Origin: an uncultured Eggerthellaceae bacterium
Lineage (GTDB): Bacteria; Actinomycetota; Coriobacteriia; Coriobacteriales; Eggerthellaceae
Assembly: GCA_937892845.1 (NCBI GenBank)
Contig: CALBGP010000001.1
Coordinates: 129,106 to 193,105 of the forward strand
Length of the DNA: 64,000 bases
Direction: 5' to 3'
Position 1 is the stretch's first letter. Each line of letters starts with the position of its first letter. The translations under genes and the position numbers were made by a program. Shown one piece after another: positions 23,429-31,574 of this stretch. The notes below the pieces were generated by a model. The model did no database searches. It was not told the origin of the DNA and saw only the letters and a list, made by a program, of their open reading frames with translations.

Positions 23429-24720
23429 AGCGCCTTCATAGCTCCCTTCACATCCTTGAACAGGTTCATGAAGCCCATCTGCTTGACAATCGGCATCATG
23501 GTCTTCTTCATAGGCTGCACCGGGGTGCCGTCGACAATGAACATGGCGTTGAACATGTCGCGAACCATTTCAGGATAGCCGACGAACATGCGGTCGAAAT
23601 GCTCCATGAAGTTGGGTACGTTCTTGAACTGCTTGAAGTCCTTCATGACGAAGCTGTTCTCAAGCATATCAACGTAGCACTGCAGGCCCGCCTTGGAGGT
23701 GTCACCGGCGTCCAGGGCTTTGACGGCAGCCTGACCCGCAAACTGACCGGCAGCAACGGCGTAGTCCATGCCGCGCACCATGTAGCCGAGATTGATGCAC
23801 ATCATTGCGGAGTCGCCAGCAACCATCACGCCATCAGCAGTGAGCTCGGGCATGATGTTGATTCCGCCTTCGGGAACCATATGGCCAGAGTGCTCAACAA
23901 GCTTGGCACCCTTGATCAAAGGAGCGACAGCAGGGTTGTTCTTCAGATCTTCAAGCATCTGGTAGACGGGAACCTTGCCGTGGTTCATGGTAGCTTCGAT
24001 ACCGGCAACGACACCCAAGGAGATGGATTCCTTGTTGGTGTACATGAAGCCGCCGCCGAAGGTGCCCTTGGTGGCATCGCCAGCGAACAACCAGGCCGCG
24101 CCTTCACCTTCGCCGCACAGAACACGGCCCTCGATGACGTCAGCGGGAAGCTCGAAGACCTCTTTGACACCAACGGCAATCTGGCTCGCAGGGGGACGCT
24201 TGTAGCCGACAGCCTCAGCAGTCAGCAAGGAGTTCACGCCGTCGCATAGAAGCACAACGTCAGCGGTGATCTCATCTTCGCCTGCACGCACGCCGCAGAC
24301 CTTGCCGGACTCGTCTTTCATGAGACTTTCAACAGCGATACCGTAGATGTACTCGGCACCGGCATTTTCAGCCTGCTCGGCCAGCCACTGATCGAAAGGC
24401 CCACGCAAAACAGAGTAAGATGCGGTCTCCTCGGGCTGCATGGCAGCAGAGGTGAAGTCAACGGTGAAGTTCGAATCGGGAGACATGAGCGAGATGCGCT
24501 CATGGGTGATCTTGCGCTCAAGAGGCGCCTCAGCCAGAGTCTCCTCATCGAAAACCTTGCGCAGCGAGTGGATGTAGATACGCCCACCCGTCATGTTTTT
24601 CGCGCCTGCGAAGTTGCCGCGCTCGACGACCAGGACGGATTTACCGGCCTTTGCGAGCTCATAGGCGGCCACGGAGCCGGCGCATCCGGAACCGACGACG
24701 ATTGCGTCGAAATCAGACAT
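23425..24720 (-). CDS. fixC: FAD-dependent oxidoreductase FixC
   Basis: 431 residues. The N-terminal FAD-binding motif VVGSGCAGSVAAYELA is followed by VVERGNFAGAKNMTGGR (near 35-51), a stretch very like E. coli FixC. Further matches are AVGVKEVFELP near 220, GGGFMYTNKES near 255 and GDSAMMCINLGYMVRGMD near 325. FixC is homologous to ETF-quinone oxidoreductase and, in FixABCX complexes, links flavin bifurcation to quinone. It is followed by the overlapping fixX and preceded by fixB. Confidence 0.92.
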   Translation of the reverse strand: MSDFDAIVVGSGCAGSVAAYELAKAGKSVLVVERGNFAGAKNMTGGRIYIHSLRKVFDEETLAEAPLERKITHERISLMSPDSNFTVDFTSAAMQPEETASYSVLRGPFDQWLAEQAENAGAEYIYGIAVESLMKDESGKVCGVRAGEDEITADVVLLCDGVNSLLTAEAVGYKRPPASQIAVGVKEVFELPADVIEGRVLCGEGEGAAWLFAGDATKGTFGGGFMYTNKESISLGVVAGIEATMNHGKVPVYQMLEDLKNNPAVAPLIKGAKLVEHSGHMVPEGGINIMPELTADGVMVAGDSAMMCINLGYMVRGMDYAVAAGQFAGQAAVKALDAGDTSKAGLQCYVDMLENSFVMKDFKQFKNVPNFMEHFDRMFVGYPEMVRDMFNAMFIVDGTPVQPMKKTMMPIVKQMGFMNLFKDVKGAMKAL

Positions 24721-24803
24721 TGGCTCTTCCTTTCATTACTGATTAATCAAGACCGGCGGACGGTAACCCATCCGCCGGTTGATCGATGCACGAGGATGCT
24801 TGC

Positions 24804-25694
24804 TTACAGAGCAGCAACCAGAGCGGGCAGAACAGTCTTCACGTCGCCGACCAGACCGTAGTCGCACTGCTTGAAGATGGGTGCGTTCTTGTCCTTGTTG
24901 ATGGCGAACATGACGCCTGCGCGGTTGCAGCCGACCATGTGCTGCATCTGACCGGAGATGCCGGCAGCGATGTAGACCTTGGGGGAAAGCATAAGGCCGG
25001 AAACACCGATGTAGAGCTCGGTGGGCAGCCAGTTGACACCCTCGGTCAGAGGACGGGAGCAGCCAAGGCCGGCATTGAGCTTGTCGCACAGAGCGCGGGC
25101 CAGATCCAGATCAGCTTCCTCGGCGAAGCCACGACCGGCAGCGACAACGCAGTCAGCCTTGAACAGGTCGACGCCGCTCTTTTCGATAGCCTTGGTGGAA
25201 ACCAACTTCACCTGGTGAGCGGGCTCAACCCAAGCAAGCTCTTCCACAGCGTTGGCGCCGGAGGCTTCAAGGCCGGCGAACACGCCAGCACCCACGGTGA
25301 ACATGGCGACAGAACCGGCGGCCTTGGCCTTACGGACGGCGACACCGCCGAAGTACATGGAGGAAGCGACGCCATCCTCAAGAGCGATGGCATCGGTGAT
25401 CACAGAGCAGCCAGCATGCGCGGCCAGAAGACCGGCAACAACCTTGACATGCTTGGTGGGCTCAGCCAGAACAACCTCGGGAGCCATTGCATCGAATGCC
25501 GCGATGACAGTGGCGGCGGCTGCGTCGAAGGGAGCACCTTCGGGCAGAGCGATATGGGCAACGGTATCGGCGCAGGAAGCGGGAACCTCCATGGAGCCGA
25601 CAGCAACGAGAACAACCTCGTCAGCGATGGTACGGGCGCCTGCGCACAGCTCGAGGGCGGCGTCGGTGCGCTCAGCGAGAACGAATGCCTTCAT
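24804..25694 (-). CDS. fixB: Electron transfer flavoprotein alpha-type subunit FixB
   Basis: 296 residues. The C-terminal ETF-alpha signature is clear: VAAGRGFAEEADLDLARALC near residue 180, then LGCSRPLTEGVNWLP near 212 and the FAD-binding ISGQMQHMVGCNRAGVMFAIN near 243, all as in FixB/EtfA. With FixA it forms the flavoprotein that feeds CaiA-type reductase. It lies 20 nt after fixA and 83 nt before fixC on the same strand. Confidence 0.93.
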   Translation of the reverse strand: MKAFVLAERTDAALELCAGARTIADEVVLVAVGSMEVPASCADTVAHIALPEGAPFDAAAATVIAAFDAMAPEVVLAEPTKHVKVVAGLLAAHAGCSVITDAIALEDGVASSMYFGGVAVRKAKAAGSVAMFTVGAGVFAGLEASGANAVEELAWVEPAHQVKLVSTKAIEKSGVDLFKADCVVAAGRGFAEEADLDLARALCDKLNAGLGCSRPLTEGVNWLPTELYIGVSGLMLSPKVYIAAGISGQMQHMVGCNRAGVMFAINKDKNAPIFKQCDYGLVGDVKTVLPALVAAL

Positions 25695-25714
25695 GTGTTA
25701 CACCTCTTCCTTTC

Positions 25715-26473
25715 CTACAGAGCTGCCTTGATGGCTGCGGCGAACTGCTCAATGGCGCCATCAGCGGAGGCGTCCATGATCTCAAGCTTACGAGCTGCGG
25801 CCTCAGGAGCCTTGCACTCGACGACTTCGATAGCAGAAGCGGGGACTTCACCGGCGGCAGCAACAGCCATGGGCTTCTTGCCTGCAGCGAGGATGTCCTT
25901 CATGCCCGGGATGCGGGGCAGAGCAGCATCGGGGGTAACGGAGATGACGCAAGGAGTGGGAACCTCGACGACTTCGACAACGTCCTCAAGGGTGCGCTCA
26001 ACGGTCAGCACGCCGTCGCCGGCCTCGATCTTGGTTGCGCCGTTGACCACAGGCACACCGAGGGCAGCAGCGAGCTGGACATCAACCTGCTGAGCATAGT
26101 TGTCAGCGGAACCGTCACCGCAGATGACAACATCCCAGCCTTCGATGCCGGAGACCATGCCGGAGAGAACAGAAGCGGTTGCATGGGCGTCCATGTCAGC
26201 GCAAGCGTCGTCGGCGACCATGGAAAGCTCGTCGACGCCACGGGCGAGGACGTTCTTCTTCATCTTGGAGTCGTCGATCTTCTTGGGACCGGCGGTGATG
26301 GCGGTCACCGTGGAGCCCTCGTTGGCAGCAGCCAGCTGAGCGGCAACTTCGATGGCGTTCAGATCGTAGGTTGAGACGATCTGGTGAGCCTTCGAGTAAT
26401 CGAGGCTGCGATCGCCAGACACCTGGATGTCCTGATCGTCAGGAACAACCTTGAAAGAAACAACGATTTTCAT
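25715..26473 (-). CDS. fixA: Electron transfer flavoprotein beta-type subunit FixA
   Basis: 252 residues against 256 for E. coli FixA. It opens MKIVVSFKVVPDDQDIQV and has STYDLNAIEVAAQLA near residue 35 and the ETF-beta segment CGDGSADNYAQQVDVQLAAA near 108. Bifurcating versus CaiA-feeding ETFs cannot be separated by eye. I chose the ATG at 26473 because GAGAAGGGAAAGG lies 8 nt upstream; the frame is open further but without a ribosome site. It is the first gene of fixABCX, preceded by a long leader with a large inverted repeat. Confidence 0.93.
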   Translation of the reverse strand: MKIVVSFKVVPDDQDIQVSGDRSLDYSKAHQIVSTYDLNAIEVAAQLAAANEGSTVTAITAGPKKIDDSKMKKNVLARGVDELSMVADDACADMDAHATASVLSGMVSGIEGWDVVICGDGSADNYAQQVDVQLAAALGVPVVNGATKIEAGDGVLTVERTLEDVVEVVEVPTPCVISVTPDAALPRIPGMKDILAAGKKPMAVAAAGEVPASAIEVVECKAPEAAARKLEIMDASADGAIEQFAAAIKAAL

Positions 26474-26516
26474 CTTGTACCTTTCCCTTCTCGGATACGT
26501 TTCTTCATTGTCTGCC

Positions 26517-26613
26517 TTACTGATGTCTCTATTGATGCACGGCAGGATTGCATACGCGCCGGACGCAGCGATGCAGAGTCCATCCCTTATGCAACCGATA
26601 GAGACGTCAGTAA
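26517..26613. repeat. Long inverted repeat in the fixA leader
   Basis: The left arm TTACTGATGTCTCTATTG (26517-26534) matches the reverse complement of CGATAGAGACGTCAGTAA (26596-26613) at 16 of 18 positions. The arms are separated by 61 nt and the nearer one is 44 nt before the fixA ATG. They could be two operator copies in opposite orientation or an mRNA leader stem with two C-A mismatches. Confidence 0.65.
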
Positions 26614-26883
26614 TATAAACCATGCGAAAGCACACGGTTCATCATGCAAGCGAGTGGGCGGTAAATGAACAGAAAACCCAGGAGCAATGTCGCTCCTTGA
26701 TTGCGCGCAACCCACACGAGCGCACCGGCTGACATCGAAACCTTACGATGGAAGGGCGAATCACGCATCACTAATTAGCAAGTATTTCGTCTAAATACGC
26801 ACCTACTGAATTTTTCGCTAGACTACGCTGGCCCTTCAGCCCGCGTGAACGGTCGTTTTCGGGTTGCGAACGGTCTAGACACC

Positions 26884-26913
26884 AAAAAGCGCCCGGAATC
26901 AAGACCGAGCGCT
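26884..26913 (-). terminator. Intrinsic terminator of the hyd operon
   Basis: On the minus strand AGCGC-T-CGG pairs with CCG-G-GCGCT, a nine-pair stem including one wobble, followed directly by TTTTT. It lies about 30 nt after the hydA stop. Confidence 0.75.
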
Positions 26914-26942
26914 CAAAACCACAGCTTATACAGAGCAGAATG

Positions 26943-28223
26943 TCAATGGACGGAGCAAGACAAGCACGGATCATACGCACGGACAAGCTTTTCGACTTCC
27001 AATCGGATGACGGATTCATCCGCTCCCTGGGCGCTCAACTGCTCAGCGACAATGCGGATGTTGTTCTCTGCATCCTTGAGATTGTGCACGGTCGGGGTGA
27101 TGATGGACGCATGCACAACATTGCCGTCCCCGTCCAACTCAACATCATGGATGAGTATGCCGCGGGGTGCTTCGGTGATGCCCACGCCTCGTCCCGCACG
27201 TACCTCGAAACGGACGGGAACGCTTGTACCCTCCCCTTCAGCCAGCTCGCGCAGCATAGCTTCGCAACGCACGCAAACATCGACGAGTTCGACGGCCTGG
27301 GCGACATTGTTGAGGTAGGGATTGAGGGCAGGCGGTCGCAATCCGGCTTTGGCGGCAGCAAGTCGCGCCGGTTGCGTGAGATTAGACCAACTCATATTGA
27401 TGCGGGCCAACGCACTGGCCGTGAAAGCCTTGCCGGTATCGCGCCTCTGGGAGAAATACGCCGCGGAATGATCGACTGAATATTCCTCAATGAATTCGGC
27501 ATAATCCCAAACAGGGAACTCTTTACAGTCTGAGACGAAGCACGGATTGCCGGAGACAACCGGATAACGCCCCTCTTCACGCAACGCGACCATATCCCCC
27601 TGCGTCTCAATCTGCGGGATGGAAAAGGATGCGAACACATCTACCGCGGTTTCGGCGAATGCGCGTGCGGAAGCAAGCTTATCGGCGAGCGCCAGGTATT
27701 CGGCAGAAGACATCTCGTGCGTGAATCCTCCCACAACCGCAGTGATGGGATGAATGGAACGGCCGCCCACCATGGTGCAGAGCTCATTGCCGAGCGCCTT
27801 GATGGAAAGCGCGCCGTCGAATAAGGCAGGATCTTTTTCCGCCAAAGGAAAGATGCTGTCCTCCCCTACGTAATCCGGGGCGGCGAAAACAAAGAGGTGC
27901 GCAGCATGATTCTGCAGATAGCTTCCGTAGACAAGCAACTCGCGCAGCATCCGGGTTCTCTCGGTAACGCAAACCCCCATGGCGTTCTCAATGGCCAGCA
28001 AGTCGGTAACGACATGGCTTGAAGAGCAGATGCCGCACACCCGTGACGCGATATAGCTTGCCTGATGATACGGGCGTCCGACCACCATGGATTCGAACAT
28101 GCGAGCAGGTTCCACGATGTTCATGCGGACATCGGTCACACGGCCATCCTCAATGCTGAGATGCACGTTGCCGTGCCCCTCCACACGGGCTATATGATGC
28201 ATGGTCAAAGTGGTACGCGTCAT
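26943..28223 (-). CDS. hydA: NiFe hydrogenase large subunit, group 3b-like (sulfhydrogenase alpha)
   Basis: 426 residues. The nickel-binding cysteines are in RVCGIC (Cys63, Cys66) and the final DPCLSCSVH (Cys420, Cys423). The protein stops exactly at His426. Most NiFe large subunits carry a C-terminal extension after this histidine, removed by a maturation protease; here it is absent, so cleavage is not needed. The gene follows the small subunit with a one-base overlap and ends the operon. The enzyme would interconvert H2 with NAD(P)H in the cytoplasm. Confidence 0.9.
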   Translation of the reverse strand: MTRTTLTMHHIARVEGHGNVHLSIEDGRVTDVRMNIVEPARMFESMVVGRPYHQASYIASRVCGICSSSHVVTDLLAIENAMGVCVTERTRMLRELLVYGSYLQNHAAHLFVFAAPDYVGEDSIFPLAEKDPALFDGALSIKALGNELCTMVGGRSIHPITAVVGGFTHEMSSAEYLALADKLASARAFAETAVDVFASFSIPQIETQGDMVALREEGRYPVVSGNPCFVSDCKEFPVWDYAEFIEEYSVDHSAAYFSQRRDTGKAFTASALARINMSWSNLTQPARLAAAKAGLRPPALNPYLNNVAQAVELVDVCVRCEAMLRELAEGEGTSVPVRFEVRAGRGVGITEAPRGILIHDVELDGDGNVVHASIITPTVHNLKDAENNIRIVAEQLSAQGADESVIRLEVEKLVRAYDPCLSCSVH

Positions 28224-29002
28224 TATTCGCCTCCTCGAAGCATAGGAGAAGTCTGATTGAAGATCTCGAGGGACCTATCGAAGGCTTCGATATCCATCCC
28301 GTATCGGCTGACAAGGTTACGGGCGGCATCCAGATTGGCATCGGGAGACAATCCGCGACAACCGTTGCACTCCCGTCCGAGGTTGACGCACTTCGCACCG
28401 CAACCCGAAAGCGTAACCAAACCAAGGCACTGCTTGCCCTGCGCCCAAAAGCACATATCCTCGTTGCGCTTGCAGCTGCCGCACAAAGTGCCGGTTGACA
28501 ACGTGGCGTTGCTTCCGTAGAGAGCTCGCTCGAGCACCTGGATGAATTCCATGCTATCAATCGGACAGCAGCGAATCTCATAATCGACATCGACGACAGA
28601 CGACACGCTGCGGGGGGCTATAACGGTTCCGCACGCCTGCGGAAGCCCATCGTAAACACGCGCAACATGCCCATCATGCTCACGCGCAGCCATGCCTGGA
28701 ATGCCCGCAGTTGTCGCGCAAGCACCGATCGCTATCAGCTTTGCGCTTCGATCACGCAGATCGCGCACGGTCTGAATGCCCTCTTCGGTAGTGACAGCCC
28801 CTTCGATAACCGCCACGTCGAATTCGCCTTCAGGCATTTGCAGGCTTGAAGCCAACTGCCAGTATTGCAAATCAAGCTGGCCGAGAACATCAAGCAGGTG
28901 CTTTTCGGCATTGGTAATCTGAAGCTGGCAGCCGAAACAGCTCGCGAGACCCGCGACAACCACACGGGGTGCAGCGCAGGCGCCATTCATTTTGCATCCC
29001 AT
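28223..29002 (-). CDS. hydD: NiFe hydrogenase small subunit, group 3b-like (sulfhydrogenase delta)
   Basis: 259 residues. The proximal cluster motif is LASCFGCQLQ near residue 20, with GACATTAGIPG near 93 and later pairs GTLCGSCKRNEDMC and CLGLVTLSGCGAKC for the other clusters. There is no Tat signal, fitting a cytosolic enzyme. The stop of hydG and this ATG are separated by one base (TGATATG), so I start at 29002. A second ATG four codons on (28990) is possible. Confidence 0.87.
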   Translation of the reverse strand: MGCKMNGACAAPRVVVAGLASCFGCQLQITNAEKHLLDVLGQLDLQYWQLASSLQMPEGEFDVAVIEGAVTTEEGIQTVRDLRDRSAKLIAIGACATTAGIPGMAAREHDGHVARVYDGLPQACGTVIAPRSVSSVVDVDYEIRCCPIDSMEFIQVLERALYGSNATLSTGTLCGSCKRNEDMCFWAQGKQCLGLVTLSGCGAKCVNLGRECNGCRGLSPDANLDAARNLVSRYGMDIEAFDRSLEIFNQTSPMLRGGE

Positions 29003-29003
29003 A

Positions 29004-29918
29004 TCACATCGACCCCTGGATATTCTTCGCTTCCCAATAGTTGAACACGGGACCGTCGATGCATACATACTGATGACCGACCTGGCAGTGCCCGCACTTG
29101 CCCATGCCGCACTTCATATGGCGCTCGAAGCTCATATAGATACGATCATAGGGAATCCCCTTCTTGCGCATCTCCTCGACCACGAAGCGGTACATCACAG
29201 GGGGGCCGCACACGACGCCGAACGTATTCGTTCCATCTATCTCCAGATGCTCGAACGGCTTGGTCACAAGCCCCACTTCCCCATCCCAGCCCTCTTCGTA
29301 GTTATCTACGGTGAGGTGAAGATCGAAGTCCTTGCGATGACGCCACATCTCGAACTCATTGCGGAACATGACCTCGCGCGGATTCTTGGATCCGTAGATG
29401 ATGGTGACGTTGCCGAACTCATGGCGCTCATCATGGATGTAGTTGATGAGGGACTTCAACGGAGCGATGCCCAGACCGCCCGCAACGAACAAGACATCGT
29501 GGCCTTTCATGGCCTCGTAGGGAAAGCCCCTGCCGAACGGCCCGCGGATACCCACCACGTCTCCGCATTGCATCTCATGGAGCGCCTGCGTGAATTGCCC
29601 GGCTCGGCGAACGCAGAGCTCGATGAAACCCTGCTTGGTAGGAGATCCGGAAATGGAGATGGGGGCCTCGCCGACGCCGAAGATGGAGAGCTCGACGAAT
29701 TGTCCCGGCTGGTGGCGGAAAGCATTGCGGATTCGTTCATCGATCAGTCGGAACTCGAAGAGCTTTTCAGTGGCCGTAAGCTCGGTAATGGACGTAATGC
29801 GCGCAGGCCAAGGACGATACGGGTTCTCCGCCATGAGCTCTGCGCCGGTTTTTGCATGGTCGGCGAAGCGCAGAGGCTCCACCTGCACTGATGACATCGA
29901 AGGTTGGCTAGAAAGCAT
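29004..29918 (-). CDS. hydG: Hydrogenase FAD/NAD(P)-binding diaphorase subunit (sulfhydrogenase gamma)
   Basis: 304 residues of the ferredoxin-NADP reductase type. The FAD motif RHQPGQFVELSIF is near residue 70, the NAD(P) motif VAGGLGIAPLKSLI near 145 and the C-terminal [2Fe-2S] ligands in CGMGKCGHCQVGHQYVC near 270. It passes electrons between the hydrogenase module and NAD(P)H. The start at 29918 overlaps the hydB stop by 11 nt and has GAAGGCGAGG upstream; an ATG at 29834 (MAENPYRPW) is an alternative. Confidence 0.87.
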   Translation of the reverse strand: MLSSQPSMSSVQVEPLRFADHAKTGAELMAENPYRPWPARITSITELTATEKLFEFRLIDERIRNAFRHQPGQFVELSIFGVGEAPISISGSPTKQGFIELCVRRAGQFTQALHEMQCGDVVGIRGPFGRGFPYEAMKGHDVLFVAGGLGIAPLKSLINYIHDERHEFGNVTIIYGSKNPREVMFRNEFEMWRHRKDFDLHLTVDNYEEGWDGEVGLVTKPFEHLEIDGTNTFGVVCGPPVMYRFVVEEMRKKGIPYDRIYMSFERHMKCGMGKCGHCQVGHQYVCIDGPVFNYWEAKNIQGSM

Positions 29919-31041
29919 TCGGGGGAACCTCGCCTTCAAGGACTGCCAGCGGGGTGGCACCGGTTGTAGCGTCGGTGCCCGCAATGGCTTCGGGGATTGC
30001 TGATTGTCCGGTCTTCTCATCGAAGAACCTGAGCACTTCAATGGGATTGATGCGCGCCTTGCATGCCCAAACGCACCGTCCGCAACCAACGCACAGCATG
30101 CTTCCGTGCTTGAACTTGTAGCCATTGAGTTTATGGTACATGCGATGGCGCACACGCTCCCGCCCGCCTTCGCGGAAGTTATGGCCACCGGTGACAAGCG
30201 CGAACTGGGGATCCGTGCAGCTGTCCCAAGTGCGCACGCGGACGCCCGTCTTCGCGTCGGGAGAAAGCTCATCGACGATATCGAAGCACATGCATGTGGG
30301 GCAGACCGATGCGCAAGCAGAGCAGTTCAAGCATCTTGAGCCAAGCTCAGCCCAGAAAGGATCCTTGTGATAAGTATCCATAAGCATGGCCACATCCTGG
30401 ACAAACGGGATATCACGATTGAACGCCTGGCGGCGCGCACGCGTGGCGGCCGCGAACAGCTCCCGGTCCTCGTCAGTAGCCTCCCTCAAGGAGGTGCTCT
30501 CCTCAAGAATCTCAGCCGCGGCGACCGAAGAAATGCTCACCCAGTACCTATCACCGAGATTTTGCAGGAAAAGGTCATAGCCGAAGGAAACCTCATCGGC
30601 TCCCATATGCTCGCAGAAGCAGTTCGCAGAAGGCATGCATCCGACACCGACTATGAGCGTGGTTTCGCGACGAGCTTTGTAATAGGGATCGGGATACGGT
30701 CCGCGCAGAAACACTTCGTCCAAGCGGTTGACGGCATTGATATCGCACGGGTGCATTCCGAAGATGACGCGCGGGGATACATCAAGCTCGAAATCGGTGA
30801 CATCATTGGATTCAACATCGAATTTGAACAGGGTTTCCCGCGGAGGAAGAAAATATTTCTTAGGCGATAGCGTCGTGGTCGGATAATCCAGCACGACATC
30901 ATGCGGATCTTCGATGACATCGAAAATGTAGCCCTGGCCATGTTTGACCGGGGCTACAAGTTCATACGAGTCCATGAAGGCTCTTATCAACGAAGGAAGA
31001 TCCGCCGTATCGATGATTCGATAGAGCACAGAGTCCTCCAA
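29908..31041 (-). CDS. hydB: Hydrogenase iron-sulfur subunit (sulfhydrogenase beta, anaerobic sulfite reductase A-like)
   Basis: 377 residues. The C-terminal half has two ferredoxin motifs, CLNCSACASVCPTC near residue 240 and CVGCGRCVWACK near 320. The N-terminal part (YRIIDTADLPSLIRAFM, then HPCDINAVNRLDEVF near 110) is typical of the HydB/AsrA family. It bridges the hydrogenase small subunit and the HydG diaphorase. It is the first gene of hydB-hydG-hydD-hydA, the order known for group 3b hydrogenases. Only 61 nt separate it from ndk. Confidence 0.88.
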   Translation of the reverse strand: MEDSVLYRIIDTADLPSLIRAFMDSYELVAPVKHGQGYIFDVIEDPHDVVLDYPTTTLSPKKYFLPPRETLFKFDVESNDVTDFELDVSPRVIFGMHPCDINAVNRLDEVFLRGPYPDPYYKARRETTLIVGVGCMPSANCFCEHMGADEVSFGYDLFLQNLGDRYWVSISSVAAAEILEESTSLREATDEDRELFAAATRARRQAFNRDIPFVQDVAMLMDTYHKDPFWAELGSRCLNCSACASVCPTCMCFDIVDELSPDAKTGVRVRTWDSCTDPQFALVTGGHNFREGGRERVRHRMYHKLNGYKFKHGSMLCVGCGRCVWACKARINPIEVLRFFDEKTGQSAIPEAIAGTDATTGATPLAVLEGEVPPNAF

Positions 31042-31102
31042 TCAAAAACCGGGCAGCGGCGCAGCCGCGCACAGCCGTCAGCTTCTTGATTCCGGATCTG
31101 CC

Positions 31103-31510
31103 TTACGCGCCGAAGAAGATGGCGATTTCGCGCTCAGCGGATTCAGGAGAGTCGGAACCATGGATGACATTTTCGTCCATAATGAGACCGAAATCACCGC
31201 GAATCGTGCCAGGGGCGGCATCGGCGGGGTTGGTGGCACCCATCAGCGTGCGCATCTTCTTGACAGCACCTTCACCGGAGACGACCATCTTGACGACAGG
31301 GCCGCTGGTGATGTAGGAGATCAGGCCGTCATAGAAGGGCTTGCCCTCGTGCTCGGCATAGTTGGCAGCAGCCTGCTCAGCGGTGACCTGGGAAAGCTCC
31401 ATGCGCTCGATGGTCAGACCTGCGCGCTCGATGCGAGCGATAATCTCACCCATGTGGCGGTTGCGCACAGCGTCGGGCTTGAGCATGGAATAGGTTTTCT
31501 CAATAGCCAT
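31103..31510 (-). CDS. ndk: Nucleoside diphosphate kinase
   Basis: 135 residues, the common length. The phosphorylated histidine is in NVIHGSDSPESAEREI near residue 113, and the N-terminal segment KTYSMLKPDAVRN is standard. The enzyme moves the gamma-phosphate from ATP to other NDPs. The ATG follows GAAAGGATTTCAAC. It is a stand-alone housekeeping gene; readthrough into hydB cannot be excluded because the gap is short and holds only a small GCGGC/GCCGC stem. Confidence 0.95.
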   Translation of the reverse strand: MAIEKTYSMLKPDAVRNRHMGEIIARIERAGLTIERMELSQVTAEQAAANYAEHEGKPFYDGLISYITSGPVVKMVVSGEGAVKKMRTLMGATNPADAAPGTIRGDFGLIMDENVIHGSDSPESAEREIAIFFGA

Positions 31511-31574
31511 GGTGTTGAAATCCTTTCATTGATGGCTTATAGGCATCTTACGATGATCATCAGGTGCAACGGGA

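Larger units (their letters stand above)
26474..26942. promoter_or_regulatory. Leader and promoter region of fixABCX
   Basis: 469 bases between fixA and the end of the hydrogenase operon, both minus. It contains the long inverted repeat described separately, and GTATTT-CGTCT-AAATAC (26782-26798), a perfect 6-bp inverted repeat in an A+T-rich patch that may mark the promoter or an operator. The hyd terminator lies at its right end. I found no gene. Confidence 0.45.
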
